From Pseudoalteromonas luteoviolacea (GTDB lineage Bacteria > Pseudomonadota > Gammaproteobacteria > Enterobacterales > Alteromonadaceae), in the NCBI RefSeq assembly GCF_000814765.1, contig NZ_JWIC01000005.1:186001-250000 (forward strand): a DNA stretch of 64,000 bases, read 5' to 3'. Under the pieces are notes generated by a model. It ran no database searches. It was not told the origin of the DNA and saw only the letters and a program-made list of their open reading frames with translations. The stretch's first letter is position 1; the number at the start of each line of letters is the position of its first letter. Of the stretch, positions 47,304 to 56,904 are shown in pieces. Made by a program: the position numbers and the translations under genes.

Positions 47304-47525
47304 ATTAATGGGTTAGCAATAGCTGACGATTAATTTGATTTGTCAGCTTACCCTCCTCTCAATATCAAAGCATAACTTAACTCTTAACCCCTAAACCCGC
47401 TCCGTTTTAAAGAAAATGCGATATTCAAGATTGAAGTCATAGATTAAATAAAACACCTCAGTTCAGCTTTAGTTTAATTAGGCCCATTATAATTCATTAT
47501 TTCAATTTGAAAGGAGTATAAACAA

Positions 47526-48539
47526 TTGAAAAAGCTCGCCATCTTTACTGCAATCATGATGCTATCAAGCAACTCACATGCGGCTAAAACACAAATTTCT
47601 CCACTTATTCAGCACAGCAATGTAAAAGCGCACAGTACTTGTTTTGGTTTTAGCTATGAATCTTGGCAAGCAACCATGAAAAATAAATACACCAAGCGGT
47701 TAAAGTCAGACGAAAAAGTCGATAAGGCGATGAAGCGGTTTGTTAAATGGTTTCCAAAAAGCCAGTTTAATGAATATAAAAGTAATTTGGCTTGTCAGCA
47801 TTTTACGTATTCTGTCGACGGCTTAGAAGTCGACGGTTATGTCATTAAACCCAAGTCCCGCAAAGGTAAGCTCCCTGTCTTGATCTACAATCGTGGAGGT
47901 AATGGCAGCTTTGGTAACATGACCCTGGGTCCCCTCGTGGCGAATCTATTTCCCCTTGCTGATAAGGGGTTTGTGATCATCGGCAGTCAATATAGACAGA
48001 GCAAAAAGCCACAGGTCCCATTAGATGAATTTGGCGGAGCCGATGTCAATGACGTCGTCGCACTTAACGAGCTTATTCCTCATATTCACGGTGCTGACAG
48101 TCAACGAATAGGTATGTATGGCGCAAGCCGAGGCGCAATGCAAAGTTACCTTGCAGTTAAAAAGATGCCCAGCATCAAAGCCCTTGCCGCCATTGCTGGG
48201 GTTTCTGATCTCACAAAACAGCTCGAAAGAAGACCAGAAATGGAACGCGTTTACAAATACAGGATCCCTAATTATAAAGACAACAAGCAACAAGCGCTGA
48301 GCCAGCGCTCAGTGCTGCACTTTGCAAACACACTACCAAAAAATATCCCTATCCTACTTTTACACGGTACCGATGACAGACGCGTCTCCCATGAACACTC
48401 CGTCGAATTAGCCAAAGCGTTTGCCTTGCACAACATTGAGCACAAACTGGTCCTATACCCAGACGATTATCACAACTTAAGATTGAACAAAAGAGAGTCA
48501 TTCTTAGAACTGGCAAATTGGTTTAATGCGCATTTATGA
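47526..48539 (+). CDS. Secreted alpha/beta hydrolase (prolyl-oligopeptidase-like)
   Basis: A 337-aa protein with a TTG start supported by AAAGGAG nine bases upstream. A signal peptide ends at SHA (about 20). The alpha/beta-hydrolase fold from about 90 has oxyanion region YNRGGNGSFG, nucleophile elbow GASRG (Ser near 202), and Asp/His in HGTDDRRVS and DYHNL. It belongs to the S9 peptidase-like hydrolases, which act on small peptides or esters in the periplasm. It lies next to a decayed IS region. Confidence 0.82.
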   Translation: MKKLAIFTAIMMLSSNSHAAKTQISPLIQHSNVKAHSTCFGFSYESWQATMKNKYTKRLKSDEKVDKAMKRFVKWFPKSQFNEYKSNLACQHFTYSVDGLEVDGYVIKPKSRKGKLPVLIYNRGGNGSFGNMTLGPLVANLFPLADKGFVIIGSQYRQSKKPQVPLDEFGGADVNDVVALNELIPHIHGADSQRIGMYGASRGAMQSYLAVKKMPSIKALAAIAGVSDLTKQLERRPEMERVYKYRIPNYKDNKQQALSQRSVLHFANTLPKNIPILLLHGTDDRRVSHEHSVELAKAFALHNIEHKLVLYPDDYHNLRLNKRESFLELANWFNAHL

Positions 48540-48587
48540 TTAAGTGCGCATATTGCTAGTAAAGGTTCAACTATTTAGATGAGCCTA

Positions 48588-48951
48588 AGCGTTCTTCACC
48601 TTCACCCAGCTTTGTTTTCACAGCTTTTTTGAGAGGGTTTTCTCAAGCACTGAGTGTTTTAAACTGAGAGTCGCAAACATATCTTTTAGCTTGCGATTTT
48701 CATCTTCAAGCTCTTTTCAACGCTTCACATCAAAGGCTTCCATCCAACCATATTTAGAACGCCACTTATAAAAGGTACTTTAACCAACACCATGTTTACG
48801 GCATATTTCTGGTACAGGCACACCCGATAGAGTTTTTTAGATCATAAACTATCTGTGTTTCGGTGAACTTACTTTCAAGCATCGTAGATTTGCCTACTTA
48901 TATTGATAGAAATTCTACTTATGAACTGTTTCAGTTTATGGGGGAGTTACA
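48588..48951 (-). mobile_element. IS3-family remnant (degenerate OrfA plus end)
   Basis: On the minus strand, from the IS end TGTAACTCCCCCATAAACTG at 48951, an OrfA start lies at 48882 (MLESKFTETQIV). It continues through frame changes and stops as recognisable pieces EICRKHGV, TFYKWRSKYGWMEAF and KELEDENRKLKDMFATLSLKHSVL. These match the IS3-family OrfA helix-turn-helix and leucine zipper. Several stops and indels make it a pseudogene. OrfB and the right end are missing. Confidence 0.85.
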
Positions 48952-49298
48952 CTACCTTGTAGCACCAACTCAGTCAGTTCAAGATCACCAATGATAAGTA
49001 GGTTTTTATTAAATTCGTTACTAATGGTTAACTCCCTTTGCTCTTGTTCTACAAAGGAAAATGCTAAACCAACCACTTCCCTTGAATGAAACCAATGCAC
49101 ATTACTCGGTTTGGCAGGAATAAATTGCTCCAAATCATTGAACTTTACTTTCTTAAACGAGTTAAGTATGCCGTTATGCATATGGTATATACGGCGCCCA
49201 ACCAAGACATGACCTTTATGCTGCAGTTCTGCTAATTGCTCGTCGTTAAGCACATCCCAACCTGCAATAGCCGACTCTCGGGCTTCATAACGCTGCTA
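48952..49298 (-). pseudogene. Gene fragment cut off by the IS remnant
   Basis: An open stretch reading GWDVLNDEQLAELQHKG, VGRRIYHMHNG and SNVHWFHSREVVGLAF runs directly into the IS end at 48951, where only a few IS-encoded residues precede the stop. Going upstream the frame continues past the apparent GTG start at 49253 (RYEARESAIAGW) to an in-frame stop at 49296-49298 and another at 49329-49331. The body has normal protein character, but I do not recognise the family. It is the remains of a gene disrupted by the IS. Confidence 0.65.
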
Positions 49299-49640
49299 GT
49301 CGGCCTGCTTTTTGGACGAGTGAATACGCTACATGCTTGATGTAGTCTTGTTTAAGTGAGAATACCGTGAACGCTTTGTCCAACCATCAAACCAAAATAA
49401 ATATTCACATCACAAAGCCCCACTCATCTTTAGTTTTACGCGCAAGCCATCTCTATGAGATAATGCCACTTGGTCGTTTTCTTATATACTAGATTTGCGC
49501 ATTTTGCATCTAATAGCATTTTACGGCCATATACACACTTACAAGTTTTTTATACACACATTTATACACGCTGATGTGATGTTGTAAGCGTGATGAACAG
49601 ATTGAGTAAAGCAGCATACTTTATATAAGCCAATGATTTT
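49299..49640. other. Decayed intergenic region upstream of sbcB
   Basis: No intact frame or RNA gene is seen. The left part may be further decayed remains of the interrupted gene. ACTTACAAG and TATACACAC repeats near 49535-49555 are short AT-rich elements of no clear role. The sbcB promoter should lie at the right end. Confidence 0.4.
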
Positions 49641-51110
49641 ATGACAAATAATGACCAAATGAAGAATCAAAACAATAACGAAAACATCCCCACAATCTAT
49701 TGGCACGATTACGAAACTTGGGGGGCAAGCCCTCAAAAAGACAGACCCAGTCAGTTTGCAGGTATCAGAACCGATTACGATTTAAACATTATTGGCGAGC
49801 CGCTGATTGAGTATTGCCAACCTGCACCAGATTATTTGCCACACCCAGAAGCCTGTTTGATCACCGGCATTACACCGCAACATGCACTGAAACACGGCTT
49901 GCCTGAAAGCGAGTTTATGGCAAAAATTCACGCCGAGTTTAGTAAAGCAAACACCTGTGTTGCGGGTTACAACAGCATTCGCTTTGATGATGAAGTAACG
50001 CGCTACAGCCTTTACCGTAATTTTTATGACCCTTATGAACGCGAGTGGCAAAATGGGAATAGCCGCTGGGATATTATTGACTTAGTCAGAGCTTGCTATG
50101 CACTGCGACCAGAAGGTATTGAATGGCCATTGAAAGAAGATGGCTCACCCAGCTTTAGGCTCGAAGAGCTCACCGTTGCCAATGGTATTGAACACAGTGC
50201 TGCACACGATGCCCTAAGCGATGTTACCGCAACCATTGCGCTGGCTAAGCTGATCAAAGAAAAACAGCCAAAGCTTTATCAGTTTTTCTTTAACTTGAGA
50301 ACCAAAAAGGCGCTCACAGACATTGTTGATGTGTTTAACATGCAGCCTTTAGTGCACACCTCATCACGCATTCCTGCAACACAAGGCTGCACGACTTGGA
50401 TTGCACCAATGAGCTTTCATCCGGTTAATAAAAATGCCGTGGTGTGCTTTAATCTTACGCATGATCCCAGCGTGTTGGTTGACTTATCTGTTGAAGAACT
50501 ACGCGAGCGACTCTATACCAAACACACCGAGCTTGAAGAAGGCATGTTGCCTGTTGGGCTAAAGCTTGTGCATTTAAACAAGTGTCCAATCATTGCCCCT
50601 GCAAAAACCTTACTGCCAGAAAATGCAGCAAGGCTAGGTATTGATAGAGAGCAATGCTTGGAGCACTTAAAGTTTTTAAAAGCACATCCAGAACTGCGCG
50701 ACAAAGTCTCTCAAGTATTTGCTGAGCAAGGTGACTTCAGTGATACAACCAACCCTGACTACCAGCTTTACAACGGCTTTATCAGTAAAGCGGACAAAGC
50801 CAAACTGGCGATTGTTCGCAATGCCTCTCCCGTTGAATTAGGCAGCTTAGCGCTAGAGTTTGAAGATCCGAAGTTCCATACTTTACTGTTTAGATATCGT
50901 GCGAGAAACTGGCCTGAAAGCCTATCGCAGTCTGAATTAGACACATGGAGAAAATATTGCCAAGGCAAGTTGATGCACGGTGAAGACAACCCATCAATCA
51001 ATGCGCAAGACTTCATGCTGACACTTGAAAACCTTGTCTATGAGCACGAAGACAACGAGAAAAAAGTCACCATACTCAAAGCGCTTTATCACTACGCACA
51101 GAGCTTATAA
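49641..51110 (+). CDS. sbcB: Exodeoxyribonuclease I
   Basis: A 489-aa 3'-5' single-strand DNA exonuclease used in mismatch repair and recombination (E. coli SbcB, about 475 aa). The DEDD catalytic motifs are visible: HDYETWG near residue 22, AGYNSIRFDDE near 112, and HDALSDVTAT near 190. The C-terminal SH3-like and helical regions are present (PLVHTSSRIPAT, RYRARNWPESLS). The start could be 49641 or the ATG at 49662; both lie in a low-complexity Asn-rich head. A terminator shared with metC follows. Confidence 0.95.
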   Translation: MTNNDQMKNQNNNENIPTIYWHDYETWGASPQKDRPSQFAGIRTDYDLNIIGEPLIEYCQPAPDYLPHPEACLITGITPQHALKHGLPESEFMAKIHAEFSKANTCVAGYNSIRFDDEVTRYSLYRNFYDPYEREWQNGNSRWDIIDLVRACYALRPEGIEWPLKEDGSPSFRLEELTVANGIEHSAAHDALSDVTATIALAKLIKEKQPKLYQFFFNLRTKKALTDIVDVFNMQPLVHTSSRIPATQGCTTWIAPMSFHPVNKNAVVCFNLTHDPSVLVDLSVEELRERLYTKHTELEEGMLPVGLKLVHLNKCPIIAPAKTLLPENAARLGIDREQCLEHLKFLKAHPELRDKVSQVFAEQGDFSDTTNPDYQLYNGFISKADKAKLAIVRNASPVELGSLALEFEDPKFHTLLFRYRARNWPESLSQSELDTWRKYCQGKLMHGEDNPSINAQDFMLTLENLVYEHEDNEKKVTILKALYHYAQSL

Positions 51111-51113
51111 AGA

Positions 51114-51143
51114 AAAAGAGGCTGTTGAAAAACAGCCTCTTTT
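51114..51143. terminator. Bidirectional terminator between sbcB and metC
   Basis: AAAAGAGGCTGTT (51114-51126) and AACAGCCTCTTTT (51131-51143) form a perfect 13-bp stem with a GAAA loop, with A/T-tracts on both sides, between convergent genes. Confidence 0.9.
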
Positions 51144-51151
51144 ACATTTAT

Positions 51152-52321
51152 TTATAGGTGCGATTCATACACTGCGAGCGCTTGCTCTAAGTCTGCAATC
51201 AAGTCTTCAACATCTTCCAGACCGATATGCAATCGTATAATTGGTCCATGCTCCCAGCCAGTTGTTGTTCTTAATGCCGCCATCGAGCGATTCGCTGTCA
51301 CTAAGCTCTCAAATCCACCCCAAGAAAACCCCATTTTAAAGTGATGCAAGCTATCTAAGAAGCGATTAATGGCTTTTTGATTTCCGGTTTTCATTACAAA
51401 TGAAAACAAGCCATTACTGCCATCAAAGTCACGCATAAAGTGTTCATGACCTGGGTTTGAAGGCAACGCTGGGTGGCGAACATGATCTACAAGCGGATGC
51501 TGTGCCACCCACTTTGCAACCTCTAGTGCGCTCTTCTCATGCTGCTGCAAACGCACCGGCATCGTACGCAAACCACGTAGTGCAAGGTATGCATCATCTG
51601 CCGAGGTGCACTGGCCTAACAAGTAAGAGTTTTCTCTAAGTACAGGCCAATATTCTTCATTGGCGACCGCCACGCCCATCATCACATCAGAGTGACCAAC
51701 AATGTATTTAGTCGCAGCTTGAATACTGATATCAACACCATGGTCCAGTGGACGATAATGCCAGCCATTACCATATGTATTATCTAACATGGTCATTAAG
51801 CCATGTGCTTTGGCTTCTTTAACCAGTGCTGGGACATCTTGCACTTCCATGGTAATTGAGCCCGGCGATTCTAAAAACAGCACCTTGGTATTGTCTTGAA
51901 TAAGCGCTTTAATACCCGCACCAATCATAGGATCATAATAGGTTGTGGTGATCCCAAGGCCAGCTAAAATCTTGTCACATAAATCACGAGTTGGTTCATA
52001 AGCGGTGTCCACCATCAATAGATGATCACCAGCTTTTAAAAATGACAGCAAGCTTTGGCTAATGGCCGCTGCACCGCTCGGGTACAATGCACACCCAGCA
52101 CCATTTTCTAATTCAGTAATGGCATCTTGCAGAGCATAATGCGTGTTTGTGCCTCGGCGACCATAAAATAAAGTGCGATTGCCGCGCTCTTTAATCGCTT
52201 CATGCATATCCGCAACAGAATCAAACACTACGGTCGATGCTCGTTGTACAACCGGGTTGACGGTTCCTTGAGTATATTGAGATTTTCGGCCTGCACTGGC
52301 TAATCTAGTATTTTTTTTCAT
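51152..52321 (-). CDS. metC: Cystathionine beta-lyase
   Basis: A 389-aa PLP enzyme of the Cys/Met metabolism family. It cleaves cystathionine to homocysteine, pyruvate and ammonia in methionine synthesis. Characteristic blocks: TLFYGRRGTNTHYALQDAI, GAGCALYPSGAAAIS, DNTYGNGWHYRPL and the PLP lysine in AATKYIVGHSDVMMG (about residue 210). FSWGGFESLV and the C-terminal RLHIGLEDVEDLI match MetC. It is three bases downstream of nudC on the minus strand and likely cotranscribed. Confidence 0.93.
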   Translation of the reverse strand: MKKNTRLASAGRKSQYTQGTVNPVVQRASTVVFDSVADMHEAIKERGNRTLFYGRRGTNTHYALQDAITELENGAGCALYPSGAAAISQSLLSFLKAGDHLLMVDTAYEPTRDLCDKILAGLGITTTYYDPMIGAGIKALIQDNTKVLFLESPGSITMEVQDVPALVKEAKAHGLMTMLDNTYGNGWHYRPLDHGVDISIQAATKYIVGHSDVMMGVAVANEEYWPVLRENSYLLGQCTSADDAYLALRGLRTMPVRLQQHEKSALEVAKWVAQHPLVDHVRHPALPSNPGHEHFMRDFDGSNGLFSFVMKTGNQKAINRFLDSLHHFKMGFSWGGFESLVTANRSMAALRTTTGWEHGPIIRLHIGLEDVEDLIADLEQALAVYESHL

Positions 52322-52324
52322 TCG

Positions 52325-53278
52325 TTACTCTTTTTCTGGAAGTTGACGCCAATGTTCAACTAAAAAACGTGATATTGAGTCAGGTCTTGTCAATTTAAAA
52401 CCAGGCGCGTCATCGCCCCATTGACCAAAAGTATCAAGATCGGCTCTTGAGAACCAATGTGCTTGCTCTAGTTCATCCTGCTCAACAAAAATATCTGTGG
52501 TCTTGGCGGTTGCGATAAAACCCAGCATCAATGATGATGGGAAAGGCCATGGCTGAGATGCCAAATATTGCACGTCATCTACAATGACACCGGCTTCTTC
52601 TTCGACTTCTCTGGCAACAGCTTGCTCTAATGTTTCACCAGGATCGACAAAGCCTGCCAGCGTTGAATATACCCCTTCTGGCCAAGCTTCTTGACGGCCT
52701 AATAAGCAACGTTCTACCCCATCTTTAAACGTATGCGTGACCAACATGATCACAGCAGGGTCGGTTCTTGGGAACGTCATATGCTTGCACGATTTATTTG
52801 TACATAGCCTCGCGTGACCCGCTTCGACAGGGATATTTTTGTGACCGCACCGACCGCAATAGCAATGGGTTTTGTGCCAATAACTTAAACCCCGTGCTAA
52901 CACCCCTACAGAGCCACTCACGCGCTCAAGCTTAGGGCCCACTTTTCTCATGTCGGCAAAGCGATACTGCCCATCATTATGGTCTTCTGTACAAACACCT
53001 AGTTGTTTTTGTAACTCGCTCAAATCAATACTGGAGACATCTAAGGCAAAATAGGAAAACTGTTCATCTTTACCTAAAAAGATGGCGTCTCGCCTATCAA
53101 GGTGTTCTATTTGTGACTGCTGGATAAAAGCTAACTCGGTTAAGTCAGCAGTGAAGAGATTTTGGTCATTATGAATGAGCAACCAACGGCTTTTCTCACC
53201 ATATTGAGTTAACAGCCAATTTTTATCTTTACGCTGAGCTGACGCTCTATCTAGCGTCATTTGTGTATAGTACAACAA
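52325..53278 (-). CDS. nudC: NAD(+) diphosphatase
   Basis: A 317-aa Nudix hydrolase that splits NADH and NAD caps of RNA. The zinc ribbon (CGRCG ... CTNKSC, about 140-165) separates an N-terminal domain from the Nudix domain with GFVDPGETLEQAVAREVEEE (about 205-225). The NudC-specific SQPWPFPSSLM follows. The Shine-Dalgarno is weak; an internal ATG at MTLDRAS is possible. It heads a nudC-metC pair. Confidence 0.93.
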   Translation of the reverse strand: MLYYTQMTLDRASAQRKDKNWLLTQYGEKSRWLLIHNDQNLFTADLTELAFIQQSQIEHLDRRDAIFLGKDEQFSYFALDVSSIDLSELQKQLGVCTEDHNDGQYRFADMRKVGPKLERVSGSVGVLARGLSYWHKTHCYCGRCGHKNIPVEAGHARLCTNKSCKHMTFPRTDPAVIMLVTHTFKDGVERCLLGRQEAWPEGVYSTLAGFVDPGETLEQAVAREVEEEAGVIVDDVQYLASQPWPFPSSLMLGFIATAKTTDIFVEQDELEQAHWFSRADLDTFGQWGDDAPGFKLTRPDSISRFLVEHWRQLPEKE

Positions 53279-53490
53279 GCACTTTGTCCTTTAATGTGGG
53301 TTACCTAATCAAAGCAGAAGCCCATTCTTGATTAAATGATTGAGTCCTTTGCTACAAAAAAGCCAATTAATTGCAGCCAAGCAGTCATTATTTAATCAAA
53401 GAAAACACGACTATTAATGTACAAAAACTAATTTTAGTTTCTATGCTGTCACGCTAACAATAGTCACGTTGTTTGCCAAGTATTTAGGCA

Positions 53491-53513
53491 AAAAAAAAGC
53501 CCTTTCGGGCTTT
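53491..53513 (-). terminator. Rho-independent terminator after nagB
   Basis: On the minus strand AAAGCCC-GAAA-GGGCTTT is followed by a run of T (plus-strand A-run from 53491). A 16-bp palindrome, AGTGTGAATTCACACT, lies just before it at 53521-53536, overlapping the nagB stop codon. Confidence 0.88.
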
Positions 53514-53534
53514 AAACTACAGTGTGAATTCACA

Positions 53535-54329
53535 CTACAGAGAGGCAAGGTGTGCTTGAAGCTTTTGGTTTTCAGCTTCGATGTGTTTGTAAAATTCAAT
53601 ATTATCAAGCTTGCTGGCAGCAGCTTCATCAATCACAATAACTGCATCACGGTGTAATTGCAGTGCTGATGCAGGACAAGACGCCGTTAATGGGCCTTCT
53701 ACTGTCGCTTTAATCGCTTCAGCCTTGTTTTCACCAGTCGCTAGTAACACAACTTTCTTAGCATCTAAAATAGTACCGATCCCCATCGTAATTGATAGAT
53801 GTGGTTGGTACTCATCTGGACCAAAGAAACGTGCATTATCGTCAATCGTTTCTTTAGTTAGGGTTTTAACACGTGTTCTTGAGGTTAAACCTGAAGACGG
53901 CTCATTAAAACCAATGTGTCCGTTACGACCAATACCCAGTAATTGAACATCAATACCACCGGCAGCTGCGATATGCGCTTCGTATTCTTGGCATGCTTCA
54001 ACTGGGTTTTTAGCATTACCTGGCGGTACATGTGTATGGTCTTTGTTGATATCAACATGATTGAACAATTGCTCATTCATAAAGTAGCGATAGCTTTGAG
54101 GGTGAGTGCCCTCTAAACCTAAATATTCATCTAGGTTAAACGTAATCGCATCTTTGAAGCTGATATCGCCCTGTTTGTTCTTCTCGATAAGGTTTTGATA
54201 CAAAGCAACAGGTGTCGACCCAGTTGCTAAACCCAACACCGACTCTGCTTTGCGATTTAATTGTTTTTCAAATATATCTGCACCATAAGCAGCGACTTCA
54301 GCAGCATTTTTTAAAATTACTATTTGCAT
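53535..54329 (-). CDS. nagB: Glucosamine-6-phosphate deaminase
   Basis: A 264-aa enzyme converting glucosamine-6-phosphate to fructose-6-phosphate and ammonia. It has [12 protein letters not shown] (about 35-46), FNLDEYLGL (about 67-75) and [15 protein letters not shown] (about 134-148), the phosphate-binding and catalytic segments of NagB. It ends the GlcNAc catabolic locus nagK-nagA-nagX-nagB and has its own NagR-like operator upstream and terminator downstream. Confidence 0.95.
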   Translation of the reverse strand: MQIVILKNAAEVAAYGADIFEKQLNRKAESVLGLATGSTPVALYQNLIEKNKQGDISFKDAITFNLDEYLGLEGTHPQSYRYFMNEQLFNHVDINKDHTHVPPGNAKNPVEACQEYEAHIAAAGGIDVQLLGIGRNGHIGFNEPSSGLTSRTRVKTLTKETIDDNARFFGPDEYQPHLSITMGIGTILDAKKVVLLATGENKAEAIKATVEGPLTASCPASALQLHRDAVIVIDEAAASKLDNIEFYKHIEAENQKLQAHLASL

Positions 54330-54454
54330 GATATTAAAGCTCGTTGTTGAGTTTGAAATAAGAAAAAATGGGATCTGAACCCTGCTTCGCGTGCAATCAA
54401 AACAAGGTCAGATCTAAACCTAATTGGGATACACTGTATTAGGTTATTACCATT

Positions 54455-54470
54455 ATGACAACGCTGTCAT
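54455..54470 (-). promoter_or_regulatory. NagR operator upstream of nagB
   Basis: ATGACAACGCTGTCAT fits the NagR (LacI-family) motif aTGACARCGYTGTCAt known from Shewanella and relatives. It lies about 130 bp ahead of nagB. Confidence 0.75.
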
Positions 54471-54533
54471 TATTATCAGAAAAAAAGTCTTTGTAAAGTA
54501 AAAGTGAAGAAAAATTTGTATTTTTTTTGAGCC

Positions 54534-54567
54534 AATAAAAAAACGGCCATCAAAAGGTGGCCGTTTT
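54534..54567 (-). terminator. Rho-independent terminator after nagX
   Basis: On the minus strand AAAACGGCCA and TGGCCGTTTT pair around an eight-base loop and are followed by a T-run (plus-strand A-run to 54540). Confidence 0.85.
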
Positions 54568-54584
54568 TCTCAATATTTTACGTG

Positions 54585-55715
54585 TTAAACGCTGACAAAT
54601 ATTTTGCGTTTATACATCCAGTGTAGCACCAGTAATTGCACTAGTAGCAGCGCGACAACAGCAAACAGAGGCTGCCAATCAGGCCCCACCGCATTGATAA
54701 AGCCACCAAACACACTCTTACTGACAAATTCCCAATTCACCAAACTCGATGCTAAATAAATAATGATTGAGTTAGCACCTATGATCACAAATGGATACGC
54801 AAACCTTTGGCCATTCAAAATATCCACCAAGGCGAAAAATACAGCGAGTAAAATCGCACTCCAGCCGACAGTGACAAGTACGAAAGAGCTTGTCCATAAC
54901 TCTTTGTTCACTGGAAACTGTAAATGCCACAACCAACCAAGCGCAACACTCAATGCACCTGCACCAAATAACCACCCAGCTGTTTTCCACTGTCCAAGCT
55001 TATCTGCACGTGCTATCAACTGCCCTGCAAATACCCCAGCTATCGCATTCACAATGGCAGGCACACTCGATAGTATCCCTTCAGGATCTACAGGTCTGTT
55101 TTGATAAGTTATACCTGGTAGTAAGTTTTGATCAAACCATGCATTCCAACTATGAGTCCCCGGTGCGGCTAATTGACCAGCGCTGCCACCTGGCACTGGG
55201 ATAAAGTTCAGTAGTACCCAATATCCAACTAAAATACCACCAGCGACAATACCCGTCGTTCTGAGGCTGGTATGCCACACCAACATGGCACAGAAGAACC
55301 ACGCGATGGCAATCCGACCTAGTACACTAGAATATCTAATTTCATCAAGCGCTAACGGAATACCTGTACCCCAGCCATGGTTGTACATAATGCCCAAGCC
55401 ACACAGCAGAAACAGACGCTTCACTGCTTTTTGATAATAAGGCTTGCGCTCATTAAGAGGTAAATGGTCAATGCGCTTTGGGCTCAAGCCCATGGCAACA
55501 CCAGATAAGAATATAAATAAAGGGAATATTAAGTCATAGAATGTAAAGCCATGCCAAGGACTGTGAACGGTATGCGCTTCGAAAAGCTTCCAGCCTTGCC
55601 ATCCAGTTAGCACAAACAGTGCTGCAAAAATAGATTGACCACCTAAGATCCAAAACATGTCCATGCCACGCAGTGCATCTAATGAAGCCAGTCGTTGTTT
55701 TTTATTCGTCATCAA
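54585..55715 (-). CDS. nagX: NagX-like transmembrane acetyltransferase (DUF5009)
   Basis: A 376-aa membrane protein with about ten helices, related to heparan-alpha-glucosaminide N-acetyltransferase (DUF5009). The N-terminal segment RLASLDALRGMDMFWILGG is diagnostic, and RFAYPFVIIGANSIIIYLASS is in the C-terminal half. In Alteromonadales such nagX genes sit in NagR-controlled chitin/GlcNAc loci and may help uptake or modification of amino sugars. It is between nagA and nagB on the same strand, with a terminator separating it from nagA. Confidence 0.85.
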   Translation of the reverse strand: MMTNKKQRLASLDALRGMDMFWILGGQSIFAALFVLTGWQGWKLFEAHTVHSPWHGFTFYDLIFPLFIFLSGVAMGLSPKRIDHLPLNERKPYYQKAVKRLFLLCGLGIMYNHGWGTGIPLALDEIRYSSVLGRIAIAWFFCAMLVWHTSLRTTGIVAGGILVGYWVLLNFIPVPGGSAGQLAAPGTHSWNAWFDQNLLPGITYQNRPVDPEGILSSVPAIVNAIAGVFAGQLIARADKLGQWKTAGWLFGAGALSVALGWLWHLQFPVNKELWTSSFVLVTVGWSAILLAVFFALVDILNGQRFAYPFVIIGANSIIIYLASSLVNWEFVSKSVFGGFINAVGPDWQPLFAVVALLLVQLLVLHWMYKRKIFVSV

Positions 55716-55734
55716 TACCTTTCCTGTAAAAACA

Positions 55735-55761
55735 AAAAATCCCCGCTAAACTGCAGCGGGG
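55735..55761 (-). terminator. Terminator between nagA and nagX
   Basis: On the minus strand CCCCGCT and AGCGGGG form a 7-bp GC stem followed by ATTTTTTG. It lies 18 bp after the nagA stop. It would limit read-through into nagX. Confidence 0.85.
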
Positions 55762-55779
55762 TTTTTTACCCAGGGAACT

Positions 55780-56904
55780 TTAAATTTTTTTTCCGCCAAT
55801 GAAGTTACTCAAAACTTCTTGACTGTTGTTTAATACTACAAAGTCTGCATCAGCCCCTTCTAAAAGGTGGCCTTTGTCAGATAACCCTAAGTATTGAGCA
55901 GGATATAAAGAGGCCATTCTCAATGCCTCAGTCAATGTCACATCAAGTGTGTTAACCGTGTTTCTCACTGCACTTGCCATATCAAGCACACTGCCCGCTA
56001 ACTCACCTGTTGTTGAATTCAATCTATCACCTGTTCTAATGACCTTACGACCGTCAAAAAAGTCGAATTCCATATCATTAGTACCAACAGGTGGCATTGC
56101 ATCCGTCACAAGCATAATTTTACCACGTTGCTTTGAACGGATCGCCAGTTTTGCAGATGCTGGGTGTACATGGTGACCATCAACAATAAGACCACACCAT
56201 GAGTTATCTTCCCAAAGCGCGGCACCAACTACACCTGGTTCTCTTGATGTATATGCCGACATCGCATTAAACAAATGCGTAAAGCCATCTACACCAATTT
56301 CAAGTGCAGCCATGGTGGTTTCAAAATCCGCATTTGAGTGACCGACACTGACTTTAACACCTAGGTCAATCAAGCGTTTGATGTCTGCCAATGGCACCGT
56401 TTCAGGTGCCAGCGTCACCATTTTTATACCGAGATCCTGTCTTGCATAAATGGCAAATTCTTCTTCAGAAATCGGTCTAATATATTGTTCGCTGTGTGTG
56501 CCTTTCTTGGGGTGCGATAAGTGTGGGCCTTCAAAATGGATCCCCACAACCCCGGGTTCGCCTTGCGCAATCGCTTGTGCAGTTGCATCGGCTGCTCGCG
56601 CCATGACTTCTACTTTATCAGTAATAAGTGTAGGCATAAGCGCGGTTGAGCCATACTTAGCGTGTGCTGTAACTATGGTTCTCAAACATTCAATAGTTTG
56701 TTCCGCGTTAAAAAAGCCGCCACCGCCGCCGTTTACCTGCACGTCAATTAAGCCTGGCGCAACCAAGCCTTCCAGGATCTCAGCTTGGCCTTCACAGTCT
56801 TGAGTCGAAAATGAAATTTTTCCATCAACAACCAAAAACTCAACATTATTTTTTAATTTGTGCCCATCAAAAAATTGACTCGCCAAATATTTTTTCATTC
56901 TCAT
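55780..56904 (-). CDS. nagA: N-acetylglucosamine-6-phosphate deacetylase
   Basis: A 374-aa metal-dependent amidohydrolase that deacetylates GlcNAc-6-phosphate to glucosamine-6-phosphate. Motifs: GLIDVQVNGGGGGFF (about 53-67), the metal residues in GIHFEGPHLSHPKKGTH (about 121-137), SVGHSNADFE, FTHLFNAMS and VTDAMPPVGTN. Length is normal. The start overlaps the nagK stop by four bases (ATGA), so the two are translationally coupled. Confidence 0.95.
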   Translation of the reverse strand: MRMKKYLASQFFDGHKLKNNVEFLVVDGKISFSTQDCEGQAEILEGLVAPGLIDVQVNGGGGGFFNAEQTIECLRTIVTAHAKYGSTALMPTLITDKVEVMARAADATAQAIAQGEPGVVGIHFEGPHLSHPKKGTHSEQYIRPISEEEFAIYARQDLGIKMVTLAPETVPLADIKRLIDLGVKVSVGHSNADFETTMAALEIGVDGFTHLFNAMSAYTSREPGVVGAALWEDNSWCGLIVDGHHVHPASAKLAIRSKQRGKIMLVTDAMPPVGTNDMEFDFFDGRKVIRTGDRLNSTTGELAGSVLDMASAVRNTVNTLDVTLTEALRMASLYPAQYLGLSDKGHLLEGADADFVVLNNSQEVLSNFIGGKKI

